NCBI RefSeq assembly: GCF_000716435.1
Contig: NZ_JNWO01000001.1
Location: 558,001 to 622,000, forward strand
DNA from: Streptomyces xylophagus
GTDB taxonomy: Bacteria; Actinomycetota; Actinomycetes; Streptomycetales; Streptomycetaceae
DNA: 64,000 nucleotides
Reading direction: 5' to 3'
Below, in pieces: positions 43,380 to 51,178 of the stretch (its first letter is position 1; every line of letters starts with the position of its first letter). A program made the translations under genes and the position numbers. The notes beneath the pieces were generated by a model that was given only the letters and a program-made list of their open reading frames with translations, had not been told where the DNA came from and did no database searches.

Positions 43380-43430
43380 GGAATAATCGGCGAATTTGCC
43401 TGAGGTGCGGGAGGCTCGCTCGGGATCCGG

Positions 43431-43445
43431 TTGACAGTCTGTCAA
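43431..43445. promoter_or_regulatory. Palindrome between STAND and HTH-lysozyme genes
   Basis: TTGACA GTC TGTCAA, a perfect 15-bp inverted repeat in the divergent gap, surrounded by locally AT-rich sequence. TTGACA on either strand could also be a -35 box. It is a candidate operator, perhaps for the HTH protein encoded 90 bp to the right. Confidence 0.55.
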
Positions 43446-43535
43446 TTACCGTTCCCTGCAATGGTGTTGGCGCATGCACTCCGTTCCTCGGTGTAGCTTC
43501 TACCCGTCAGTAGAGGCCTGAGCAAGGGTGGATGT

Positions 43536-44612
43536 GTGGCTGCCTCTCCGCGGACCGAGAAGTTCGCCGCCTACCTTCGGATGCTGAAGGACCGCAGTGG
43601 CCGTGGCTACGACCGCCTGGGCAAGGAGGCGGGCGTCAGCGGTTCCAGTCTGCATCGGTACTGCTCCGGACTCAGCGTTCCCACGGACTACCGGGTGGTG
43701 CACGCCTTCGCCAAGGTGTGCGGCGCCAGTGCGGAGGAACTCCGCGAACTGCACCGGCTGTGGGCGCTGGCGGACACCGACCGGGACGTACGGGCCGAGG
43801 CCGCCAAGGAGACCCCGGAAGCGGCACCGGCGACGGACGAACCTGCCGTGGCCGTGGGGGCGAGCACAGGACCGGGCGATGACGTCGTCGTCCTGCCGGA
43901 GCTCACGCCCGACCCGGCCGGGAAGCCGCGGCGGTCCCGGGTGCCCGAGAAGCTGTCATCGCGTTTCGCGATCCTCGCCGCCGTGGTCGCTGTCGTGCTG
44001 GTGGCCGGCTTCGTGTGGCTGCCCGGCGAGAACTCCACCGGTGGCTCGTCGGCGGACAGCGGTGAACTGCTGTACTCCCGTGCGTGCACGACGGTGAGCA
44101 TGGGACAGCACGACGAGTGTGTGCGCGAGGTGCAGACCTTGCTGGCGCGGGCCAAGGGCAAGCTCGCTATCGACGGGGACTTCGGGCCGGAGACCCTGCG
44201 CAGAGTGACCGCGTTCCAGGTGCTGGCGGGTCTGCCTGCCACGAACGTCGTCGACGACGCCACCAAGAAGGCGCTCTACGCCCAGCAGGTGAGCATGACG
44301 ACCTGGTCGCCGGCGCAGGTGACGAAGCTGATTCGCGAGGTGTTCGTCGAGGACCCCGACACCGCCGTGGCCGTTGCCCGCTGTGCGTCGTTCCTCGACC
44401 CGCTGTACGTACTGCCCAACACCAACGGCAGCCGCAACTGGGGCGTGTTCCAGATCTCCGACCGCCGTCTGCAGGAGCTGGGCGGCACACCGCTGCGCGC
44501 GTTCGACCCGGAGTGGAACATCAAGGCGGCCCACCGGCTGTGGAGCGCCAAGCACGACTTCCACGACTGGCCCTCCTGCGAGGCGGCGTTGAAGAACACA
44601 CCGAAGAGCTGA
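43536..44612 (+). CDS. Membrane-spanning XRE-type HTH protein with outer peptidoglycan-binding and lysozyme-like domains
   Basis: A 358-residue protein. The N-terminal XRE helix-turn-helix lies at ~8-70 (YDRLGKEAGVSGSSLHRYCSG) and is followed by an acidic/Pro linker. One TM segment lies at ~145-166 (FAILAAVVAVVLVAGFVWLP). The outer part holds a peptidoglycan-binding domain (~180-250, IDGDFGPETLRRVTAFQ) and a lysozyme/transglycosylase-like domain (~258-355, NTNGSRNWGVFQISD). In that fold the catalytic Glu of the usual A-E-S-x-(L/F)-(N/D)-P motif is replaced: ARCASFLDP, Ala284. It could therefore bind rather than cut glycan. GTG 43536 follows AAGGGTGG. The layout suggests a one-protein wall sensor acting on DNA. 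Confidence 0.8.
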   Translation: MAASPRTEKFAAYLRMLKDRSGRGYDRLGKEAGVSGSSLHRYCSGLSVPTDYRVVHAFAKVCGASAEELRELHRLWALADTDRDVRAEAAKETPEAAPATDEPAVAVGASTGPGDDVVVLPELTPDPAGKPRRSRVPEKLSSRFAILAAVVAVVLVAGFVWLPGENSTGGSSADSGELLYSRACTTVSMGQHDECVREVQTLLARAKGKLAIDGDFGPETLRRVTAFQVLAGLPATNVVDDATKKALYAQQVSMTTWSPAQVTKLIREVFVEDPDTAVAVARCASFLDPLYVLPNTNGSRNWGVFQISDRRLQELGGTPLRAFDPEWNIKAAHRLWSAKHDFHDWPSCEAALKNTPKS

Positions 44613-44620
44613 AGCCGGCC

Positions 44621-44660
44621 CGGAGTTCCGGGTACCGCCGCCGCGGTACCCGGAACTCCG
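44621..44660. terminator. Long bidirectional stem-loop terminator
   Basis: An 18-bp perfect inverted repeat (44621-44638 with 44643-44660) and a 4-nt loop, between the convergent HTH-lysozyme and M15 peptidase genes. It is well placed to end transcription from both sides. Confidence 0.85.
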
Positions 44661-44677
44661 CTCCCCCGAGAGCGGCG

Positions 44678-45427
44678 TCAGACCGTGCCGTCCTCCCACC
44701 ACCAGTCACGGCCGAGGTCGGCCCTGCTGTCGACGTGCTGGTGGTCGACGGTGTACGTCTCCAGCCCGGAGAACCCGCAGGTCTCCGCCTTCTGGTAGAC
44801 GGTCTTCGTGGCCACCCCGGGCACGTCGAGGTCGGCCGCCGTGCCGTACAGGTGCATGCTGTCGCTGGCCCCGCCGATCTCGGCGTTGTGCGCGATGCTG
44901 CGGAAGCCGGAGTTGACCGTGATCGGCTTGTCGCCCAGCTTCTTGCGCAGCGCCTCCAGCTTGTACATGCAGCGGCGGACGTTCTCCTTCACCGCCGACG
45001 CGCTCAGCTTGCCGCCGTTGAAGGCACCGCCCGTCTGGTTCTCGAACTCGCTCCAGTTGAAGTGCAGCGTGGAGCCGTCCGACTGCTCCAACGCGTTGAG
45101 CTTCGCCTGGGTGTTGGGTCCGACGCTGGCGTCGGCGGTGAGACCGTACGCCGCCTGGAACCGCTTCACGGCCGCGGCCGTACCGGGGCCGAAGTCCCCG
45201 TCGACGCCGACCCGGCTGTGACTGGCGCTGTCCGCCGCCCAGCCCGCAATCCGGATCTGCAGCTCGGTCACGTCGGCGCCGGTGGCGCCCTGTTCCAGCG
45301 TGCGCGACCACGAATAGGCCTGCGCGACACCGGAGAACAGCAGCTGGCCGAACGCGACGCCGACGCCGGCGGCCAGGGTGCCGCGCAGCATGGTGCGGCG
45401 GTCGATGGGACGGAAGGAGGAAGTCAT
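44678..45427 (-). CDS. Secreted M15-family peptidase with peptidoglycan-binding domain
   Basis: A 249-residue exported protein. A Tat-type signal (DRRTMLRGTLAAGVGVAFG) and cleavage after GVAQA near 36 are followed by a peptidoglycan-binding domain (~40-112, VGVDGDFGPGTAAAVKRFQ). A C-terminal D-Ala-D-Ala carboxypeptidase/M15_3 domain has the zinc motifs SMHLYGTAADLDV (His and Asp) and DHQHVD (His). It would cleave the stem peptide of peptidoglycan or of immature cross-bridges. It belongs to a run of wall-active secreted proteins on the minus strand (47622 to 44678). An RBS-like AGGA precedes the ATG at 45427. Confidence 0.87.
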   Translation of the reverse strand: MTSSFRPIDRRTMLRGTLAAGVGVAFGQLLFSGVAQAYSWSRTLEQGATGADVTELQIRIAGWAADSASHSRVGVDGDFGPGTAAAVKRFQAAYGLTADASVGPNTQAKLNALEQSDGSTLHFNWSEFENQTGGAFNGGKLSASAVKENVRRCMYKLEALRKKLGDKPITVNSGFRSIAHNAEIGGASDSMHLYGTAADLDVPGVATKTVYQKAETCGFSGLETYTVDHQHVDSRADLGRDWWWEDGTV

Positions 45428-45478
45428 GGTCGTCCTTTCGGTAACTTCCAGGAACGGGAACGGTGGTGCGGGAAGAGG

Positions 45479-45895
45479 TCAGTAGGCGATCTGGAACGTG
45501 ACGTTCTGCGCGTCGATGTCATAGGCGTGCACGCGCAGGACGAAGTGGGTGCCGTCCAGGACGTCGGTGGCGACCGTCCCCCACTCGGTACCGTGGGTGG
45601 TGTACGCGTCGCCGTTGTTGCACTTGGTGGTGTGGTCGGTGAACACCACGCAGGCGTCCAGGTACACGCCCGGCTCGTCCGTGATGAGCCGCATGTTGAT
45701 GTCGTTGCAGCGCGAGGACGTGGTGTAGGTGCCGTATTCCTTGGCGGCCGACTGGTAGTGGTACGTCAGGGTCTTCGCGCCGCCGTAGCAGCTGACCGCG
45801 GCGGCCGAGGACTGTGCGGACGCGGGCGTGGCGCCTGCTCCCAGCAGTGCGGCCGCGGTGAACAGAGCCGAGACGAGTGCCTTGCTCCGGACCAT
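45479..45895 (-). CDS. Small secreted protein equal to the lysozyme C-terminal domain
   Basis: A 138-residue protein with a signal peptide (ALVSALFTAAALLGAGATPASA, cleavage near 27) and one mature domain. That domain reads SCYGGAKTLTYHY, SSRCNDINMRLI, VYLDACVVF, WGTVATDVLDGTHF. The same pattern forms the C-terminus of the GH25 lysozyme next door (SCYGGAVTVRYGD, TSRCVDINMRVI, AYVDACVKF, WTTIATDVLDDTKF). Four conserved cysteines suggest two disulphides. The function of this domain is unknown to me; a wall- or glycan-binding role is inferred. Start ATG at 45895. Confidence 0.8.
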   Translation of the reverse strand: MVRSKALVSALFTAAALLGAGATPASAQSSAAAVSCYGGAKTLTYHYQSAAKEYGTYTTSSRCNDINMRLITDEPGVYLDACVVFTDHTTKCNNGDAYTTHGTEWGTVATDVLDGTHFVLRVHAYDIDAQNVTFQIAY

Positions 45896-45927
45896 GGTGG
45901 TCTCCGTTCGATGAGGGGGCGGGGTGG

Positions 45928-47622
45928 TCAGAAAGCGATCTGCACGACCGCGTCGTCGCCCTCCAGGGGGATGCCGTTGGGCACCGTGAACTTGGTGTCG
46001 TCCAGGACGTCGGTGGCGATGGTCGTCCAGCTCCGGCCGACCTTGGTCCAGCGGTTGCAGACGCCGGTCTTCGCGAACTTCACGCAGGCGTCCACGTAGG
46101 CGGCTGTGCCACTGATGACGCGCATGTTGATGTCGACGCAGCGGCTGGTGGTCCAGTAGGGGCCGAAGTCGACCACGTCCCCGTAGCGCACGGTCACGGC
46201 TCCGCCGTAGCAACTCGTGGCGGCGGCAGCGGTGTTGGCGGCTGAGGCCGCTGTCGGGGCGGTGAGAGCGGAGGTGCGGTTGGCCAGCCGGTCCAGGTCG
46301 GCCTGGGTGCCGTTGAACACGTCGCCGGTCGCCGGTGCCTGGATGCCCGGGAAGAGCGCGGCATCGGTGTACTGCCACATGGCCCAGGTGGACGAGCCGG
46401 TGGGCACCGGCGGCTGGGAGATCGACGTGCGGTAGTCCGCGAGTTGGAGCGGATACCGGGCGAAGGCCGTGGTCGAACCCATGCAGTCGTCCAGGAACGA
46501 CTTCTGGGTGTAGATGATCGGCGTACGCCCGAAGGCCGCCTCCACCTTGTCGAGCCAGGCCTTGGCGTCGGCCACCGTGCCGTAGGTGGGGCAGCGTCCG
46601 GTGCCGTCGTCCATGCGTTCCAGGTCGAAGATCGGCGGCAGGTCGCCCGCACGCTGCCCGGTGTAGCCGGTCGCCCGCACGGCCGCGATGAACCGGTCGG
46701 CCTGCGCGGCACCCGTGTCGGCCGCCGAGCCCGTGTAGAAGTGGTACGGCGCGACGTCCAGCCCCGCCGCCCGGGCCGCGACGAGGTCGGTGGCGAGGTA
46801 TTCGTCGGTGACGTTCAGTCCACGGGTGGCCTTGACCGTCGCGAACTCGACCCCCGAGGCCTTCACGGCCTTCCAGTCGATCGGCGCGCCGCCGGGGTGC
46901 TGGTACTTGGCCGTGTCCAGCCCGTCGATCGAGTAGCCGGCGGGACGCGGCGGCGTGCAGTAGGCGTTACGACTGGACCAATCCACCAGTTTCGCCCAGG
47001 TGTTGGGGCCTACGACGCCGTCGGCACTGAGGTTGGCGCAGTGCTGGAGCTCGATGACCCGGGACTGGGTCCCGCCCCCGAAGTCGCCGTCGATCGTCAG
47101 CGGCGGATAGTGGAACGGCTCCATGGCCAGGTTCAGCCGGCACTGCAGTTCCTCGACTTCAGTGCCCTTCGCGCCCTGTTGCAGAGTGGGGCGCGTGTCG
47201 GTGTGGCCGCACACGGTCGACTGCGCCGTGCTCGACGTGCCCTGGGTGGCGCAGGTGTGCGGCGCGGCGGCCCAGGTGTTCAGCGCCGCCCAGGTCTGCG
47301 GGCCGACCACACCGTCCACGCCCAGCCCGGCACACCGCTGGAACTCCTTGACGCGCGCCACCGACGCCGGCCCGAACGAGCCGTCCGCCGCGATCGGCGT
47401 GTACTTGCTGGGCTTCGTCGCCAGATTGAGCTGACACTGCGCCTCGACCGCCGCGTCCCCCGTCGAGCCCTGCTGCAACGTGGGCTGTGCGCTCGTATGC
47501 CCGCAGACGGCCACCGCGGCGGCGGCTGCAGACTCCGCAGCGTGCACCACCGTGGGCCCGTACAGGGGCAGGACCGCTGCCACGGCGAGGGTCAGACCCC
47601 GCAGAAGCGTCCGTTGTCCCAT
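45928..47622 (-). CDS. Secreted GH25 lysozyme with two peptidoglycan-binding domains and an extra C-terminal domain
   Basis: 564 residues. The signal peptide ends near 28 (AAVLPLYGPTVVHAAES). Two peptidoglycan-binding domains lie at ~38-125 and ~138-220, each with CGHT...PTLQQG...GDFG/GSFG...VDGVVGP. A GH25 domain (~230-430) begins YSIDGLDTAKYQ and carries the acidic pair in PPIFDLER and the TWAMWQYTD block. The final ~115 residues repeat the small secreted protein encoded at 45479-45895. GH25 enzymes are muramidases that cut the MurNAc-GlcNAc bond. The usual KATEG reads KATRG here. ATG at 47622 follows an AGGGGGAACACC-type leader. Confidence 0.87.
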   Translation of the reverse strand: MGQRTLLRGLTLAVAAVLPLYGPTVVHAAESAAAAAVAVCGHTSAQPTLQQGSTGDAAVEAQCQLNLATKPSKYTPIAADGSFGPASVARVKEFQRCAGLGVDGVVGPQTWAALNTWAAAPHTCATQGTSSTAQSTVCGHTDTRPTLQQGAKGTEVEELQCRLNLAMEPFHYPPLTIDGDFGGGTQSRVIELQHCANLSADGVVGPNTWAKLVDWSSRNAYCTPPRPAGYSIDGLDTAKYQHPGGAPIDWKAVKASGVEFATVKATRGLNVTDEYLATDLVAARAAGLDVAPYHFYTGSAADTGAAQADRFIAAVRATGYTGQRAGDLPPIFDLERMDDGTGRCPTYGTVADAKAWLDKVEAAFGRTPIIYTQKSFLDDCMGSTTAFARYPLQLADYRTSISQPPVPTGSSTWAMWQYTDAALFPGIQAPATGDVFNGTQADLDRLANRTSALTAPTAASAANTAAAATSCYGGAVTVRYGDVVDFGPYWTTSRCVDINMRVISGTAAYVDACVKFAKTGVCNRWTKVGRSWTTIATDVLDDTKFTVPNGIPLEGDDAVVQIAF

Positions 47623-47982
47623 CTGGTGTTCCCCCTCTGATGAGTGCCGGGAAGCCCCCGGCCACCGGCCATGTTGGCAACGCTCGTCCCGCGGTGGATC
47701 CGCTTGATCCGGATCGGGACGCCGGGACAGTCACGCGCCTGTGACCTGCGGGGACGCGGCACCGCTGGGATGAACGTGGGATACGGGAGGGGGAGTTGGG
47801 GCTCGACGGGATCGCCTGGAGTGTCGACGTGGGTCTGTCGGCGGAGAGGACCCGGTGGTGCGCAGCTGCCGCAACTCGCCCGACTGCGGACGGAGTTGCC
47901 GTAATGCGGGGATTCCGCCACGGGGGCCGTCGCGTCGGCGCTACGCTGAGTAGTCGCGTCGTTGGGGGAGGGGGCGGCTCAC
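47623..47982. other. Divergent intergenic region
   Basis: 360 bp between the GH25 lysozyme and the sensor kinase. Several short frames are open, but none looks like a gene. Promoters for both directions are expected; no convincing operator symmetry was seen. Confidence 0.5.
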
Positions 47983-49824
47983 TTGTCCGGTGCCGCGGAC
48001 GTGCCGTCATCGGGCGCGGCGACCTCCTCCGTTCCTCCCCGGTCCGGGCGGCCCTCGTTGTCCCTGGTACGGATACGGCGGTTGCCGGCCCGGTGGGAGG
48101 CCGTGGCGCTCGCCGTGTGCGGCGCGGGGTTCGGGACGTACGTACTGGTCGTGACCGCCCCGGGCCGGTATCCCACCACGACCACGATCCTGTTCTCGGG
48201 AGCGGTCGGCGGTCTGTATCTGGGTGCAGGGCTGCTGGCGCGGCTGCGACGGCCCGGCAACCGCGTCGGGCTGATGATGCTGCTGGTCGGGATCGGCTGG
48301 TTCGCGGAGGACCTGCAGATCAGCCTGGATCCGGTCGTGCACACCGTGGGCCTGCTCGTCCGGTCGGCGTCCAGCGGTTTCCTCATCCCGCTGCTGTTGA
48401 TGTTCCCGGACGGCCGGTTGAGGACCCGGATCGACCGGGTGCTGGCCGGTGCCGGATATCTGACGGCCTTCGTGCTGATGCCGGCGACCGTGCCGTTCTC
48501 CACCTCGGTCGTGCGGAACCTGCTGCTGGTACACCCCGTGGACTGGGTCCGCCCGGCGACGGACGTCGTCCAGTTCGTCATGAGCGGTGCTGTGGTCGCC
48601 GTCCTGCTGGTGCGCTGGACGACCGCCACGCGCCCGGCCCGGCGTGTGCTCACCCCGCTCTTCGCCGTCGGCCTGGTGGGTGGTCTCGCCTCCGCGCTGG
48701 ACGGCATGCTCGGGACCGGACCCTCGTGGACGCACACCCCCCTCATCAACATCGCGCACGTAGCCGTGCTCCTGCTGCCGCTGGCGTTCCTGGCCGGAGT
48801 GTGGCGCGTTCGGATGGGCCGAACCGCCGTGGCCGACCTGCTCCGCCGGATGCCGCTCGCCTCGAAGGAACAACTGCGGGACGCGCTCGCGAGAGCCCTC
48901 GGCGACACCTCCGTACAGGTGGGATTCCCCGCCCCTGACGCGACCGGCTACCTCGACAGCCAGGGCCGTACGCTCGGTGCCGCGCCCGGACAGCAGGTCA
49001 GCGCGCTGGAACGGAACGGCCGACGGGTCGGCGTCCTGCTCCACGATCCGGCGCTGCGCGAGGACCGGTACGTGCTGGAAGCGGTCGTGTCCGCCGTAGC
49101 GCTGGAACTGGACAACCAGCGGCTCGCCGCCGAGGTGCGGGCGCAGTTGGCCGAGGTGCGGGCGTCCCGCGCCCGGATCGTCGAAGCGGGGGATGAGCAG
49201 CGCCGCCGCATCGAGCACGATCTGCACGACGGCGCACAGTCGAGGTTCGTCACCGCGCTGGTGACGCTGCGGCTGGCCCGCCAGCGGTTGACGAACCAGC
49301 CCACGCCCGACCCTGGACTGGCCGAACTCCTGGACCGGATCGCGGAGTTGATGGGCGAGGGAATGGACCAGCTGCGCGATCTCGCCCACGGAATCCATCC
49401 GGCGGTCCTGAGCGAGACGGGACTGGTCGCGGCCCTGGAGATGATCGCCGCCCGGTCCCCCTGCCCGGTCCGGGTCAGCGCGGCAGCGGTGCCCGAGCTA
49501 CCGCGCCCCCTCGCGGCCACCGCGTACTTCGTCGCGGCGGAGGCGGTCACCAACGCCCTGAAGCACGCCGGCGCGACGACCATCACCATCGATGTCCGGC
49601 ACGAGGACGGCGTACTGCGGCTCGCGGTCGCCGACGACGGCGTAGGCGGTGCCGACCCGGACCGCGGCACCGGGCTGCTCGGGCTGCGGGACCGGGTCGC
49701 GGTGTTCGACGGCGAGATGACCATCAGCAGCGCGCCGGGTCAAGGGACGGTCGTGTCGGCCACGTTGCTCACCGGAGACTCCGGGCGGGCGGCTCCGGTC
49801 CAGGGGGAGGACGGACGAGGATGA
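47983..49824 (+). CDS. Sensor histidine kinase (NarL-partner, HisKA_3 type)
   Basis: About 613 residues. The N-terminal half has roughly seven to eight TM segments (~35-290) with no periplasmic sensor domain of note, then a linker. The dimerisation/phosphoacceptor region is RRRIEHDLHDGAQSRFV, with His the phosphorylation site. The C-terminal HATPase has AAEAVTNALKHAGATT (N box), VADDGVGGAD and GTGLLGLRDRV. The frame is open from a TTG at 47962; the TTG at 47983 has a GGGGGAGGGGG ribosome site 8 nt upstream and is preferred, and GTG 48001 is an alternative. Its stop overlaps the response regulator start (ATGA). Confidence 0.85.
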   Translation: MSGAADVPSSGAATSSVPPRSGRPSLSLVRIRRLPARWEAVALAVCGAGFGTYVLVVTAPGRYPTTTTILFSGAVGGLYLGAGLLARLRRPGNRVGLMMLLVGIGWFAEDLQISLDPVVHTVGLLVRSASSGFLIPLLLMFPDGRLRTRIDRVLAGAGYLTAFVLMPATVPFSTSVVRNLLLVHPVDWVRPATDVVQFVMSGAVVAVLLVRWTTATRPARRVLTPLFAVGLVGGLASALDGMLGTGPSWTHTPLINIAHVAVLLLPLAFLAGVWRVRMGRTAVADLLRRMPLASKEQLRDALARALGDTSVQVGFPAPDATGYLDSQGRTLGAAPGQQVSALERNGRRVGVLLHDPALREDRYVLEAVVSAVALELDNQRLAAEVRAQLAEVRASRARIVEAGDEQRRRIEHDLHDGAQSRFVTALVTLRLARQRLTNQPTPDPGLAELLDRIAELMGEGMDQLRDLAHGIHPAVLSETGLVAALEMIAARSPCPVRVSAAAVPELPRPLAATAYFVAAEAVTNALKHAGATTITIDVRHEDGVLRLAVADDGVGGADPDRGTGLLGLRDRVAVFDGEMTISSAPGQGTVVSATLLTGDSGRAAPVQGEDGRG

Positions 49825-50543
49825 CGGCTTCGGCAAGGACACCGGAAAGCGAGGGACCGTCCGCCGTACAGCGGACACACCCCTTGCGTATCGTGCTCGC
49901 CGACGACGAGAGGCTGTTCCGGTCCGCGCTGGCCGCGCTGCTGGAGAGCAGAGGGCACCTGATCACCGCCCAGGTCGGCGACGCGGACACCCTTCGCGCG
50001 GCGGTCGCCCGCACCGAGCCCGACCTCGCGGTGATCGACATCAGGATGCCGCCCACGAAGCGGCTCGAAGGCCTACGGGCCGCGGTGGACATCCGACAGT
50101 CCCATCCCGGCGTGGGGATTCTTCTGCTCTCCCAGAGCGTTCAGGTCACCCATCTCACCGAGCTGACGGGTTACGGAGTCAGGGGCGTGGGCTATCTGCT
50201 CAAGGAGCGGGTGGCCGACGAGCACTTCCTGGACACGGTGCGCCGTATCGCCGCGGGGGAGTGCGAGTTCGACCAGGAGGTCCTGGGACTTCTCTTCAAC
50301 GGCCCCCACCAGCAAGGCGGTCTGGCCAAACTCAGCACGCGGGAACTGGAGGTACTGAAACTCATGGCCCAGGGCCTGACCAACCCGGCCATCGCGAGCC
50401 AACTCGTCGTCTCCGTCAAGACAGTTGAGACTCATGTCGGCAGTGTCTTCAGGCGACTCGCGCTTCCCGACGAGAGCGAAGGGGAGTACCACCGTCGCGT
50501 GCTCGCCGTTCTCACGTATCTGCAGTCCGAGCGGCACGGCTGA
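49821..50543 (+). CDS. NarL/FixJ-family response regulator
   Basis: A 240-residue two-domain regulator. The receiver (~22-140) has the acidic pocket in IVLADDERLF, phosphoacceptor Asp in LAVIDIRMPP, and Lys in YLLKERV. The LuxR-type helix-turn-helix (~175-230) reads LSTRELEVLKLMAQGLTNPAIASQLVVSVKTVETHV. It is translationally coupled to the kinase (ATGA overlap), so they form a pair. No target operator is evident within the window. Confidence 0.9.
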   Translation: MTASARTPESEGPSAVQRTHPLRIVLADDERLFRSALAALLESRGHLITAQVGDADTLRAAVARTEPDLAVIDIRMPPTKRLEGLRAAVDIRQSHPGVGILLLSQSVQVTHLTELTGYGVRGVGYLLKERVADEHFLDTVRRIAAGECEFDQEVLGLLFNGPHQQGGLAKLSTRELEVLKLMAQGLTNPAIASQLVVSVKTVETHVGSVFRRLALPDESEGEYHRRVLAVLTYLQSERHG

Positions 50544-50561
50544 TTCGGCGAATCCGGCCGT

Positions 50562-50978
50562 TCAGGTTTCCTGACTGCGGTCAGGGGGTGCTGTGTCCGC
50601 GCCCTGTTGTCCGGCGCCGTCTGCGGCAGTGAAGCGGGACAGCGCGGCTGCCGAGAGCCGTGCCTTCGGTAGGAAGCCGGCCGCCGGAGAGCAGGCGATC
50701 CGGCCACCGAACTCGTCGGCCTCGCGCACCGAACACAGCACGATCACCATGCCGGCCGCCAGCGCGTTCAGTTCCCGGGTGACGGCGAACACGTCCTCAC
50801 CCGGAAGCCCGAGATCCAGGAGCACGAGGTCGGGCCGGTCTCCCCGGGCGATCCCCGTCACGGCGGCCGACGCCGAGGCGGCCTCCGACACGGTGTAGTC
50901 ACCCTCGGCCTCCAGCAAGTCGCGTACGGCGGCTCGGTAGGCGGGATCGTCGTCCACGATCAGCACGCTGCGGCCCAT
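50562..50978 (-). CDS. Stand-alone receiver-domain response regulator
   Basis: A 138-residue protein consisting of one receiver domain: VLIVDDDPAYRAAVRDLLEAEG (acidic pocket), DLVLLDLGLPGED (phosphoacceptor Asp) and AGFLPKARLS (conserved Lys). There is no output domain. It lies tail-to-tail with the NarL-type regulator gene. The frame is open upstream to 51104, but family homology begins at the ATG at 50978. It may compete for phosphate from the neighbouring kinase or act on a remote partner. Confidence 0.82.
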   Translation of the reverse strand: MGRSVLIVDDDPAYRAAVRDLLEAEGDYTVSEAASASAAVTGIARGDRPDLVLLDLGLPGEDVFAVTRELNALAAGMVIVLCSVREADEFGGRIACSPAAGFLPKARLSAAALSRFTAADGAGQQGADTAPPDRSQET

Positions 50979-51178
50979 GGCCCCAGGCTGGCGGATCCCG
51001 CGGGCGAGGGCATCAGGGCCAGCACTGAGAACGCCGGTTCCGAGACGGGTGGCTGCCCCGAAGACCCGGACCCGCTGCGATCTCACACTGGTCGAACAGC
51101 CCATGGGCGCGGGTGCAACCGGATGTTCTCGGCCCGGCGTGCGACCCGGGCACCGGGATTCGTTTTCGGGGGGAACGT

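Noticed and set aside
43380..43445. TTG start at 43445 for the STAND protein
   Set aside because: The codon lies inside the TTGACA-GTC-TGTCAA palindrome without a ribosome site; a downstream ATG is more credible.
43536..44612. Annotating the HTH-lysozyme protein as an active muramidase
   Set aside because: The conserved catalytic Glu position is Ala, and an HTH plus TM segment precede it.
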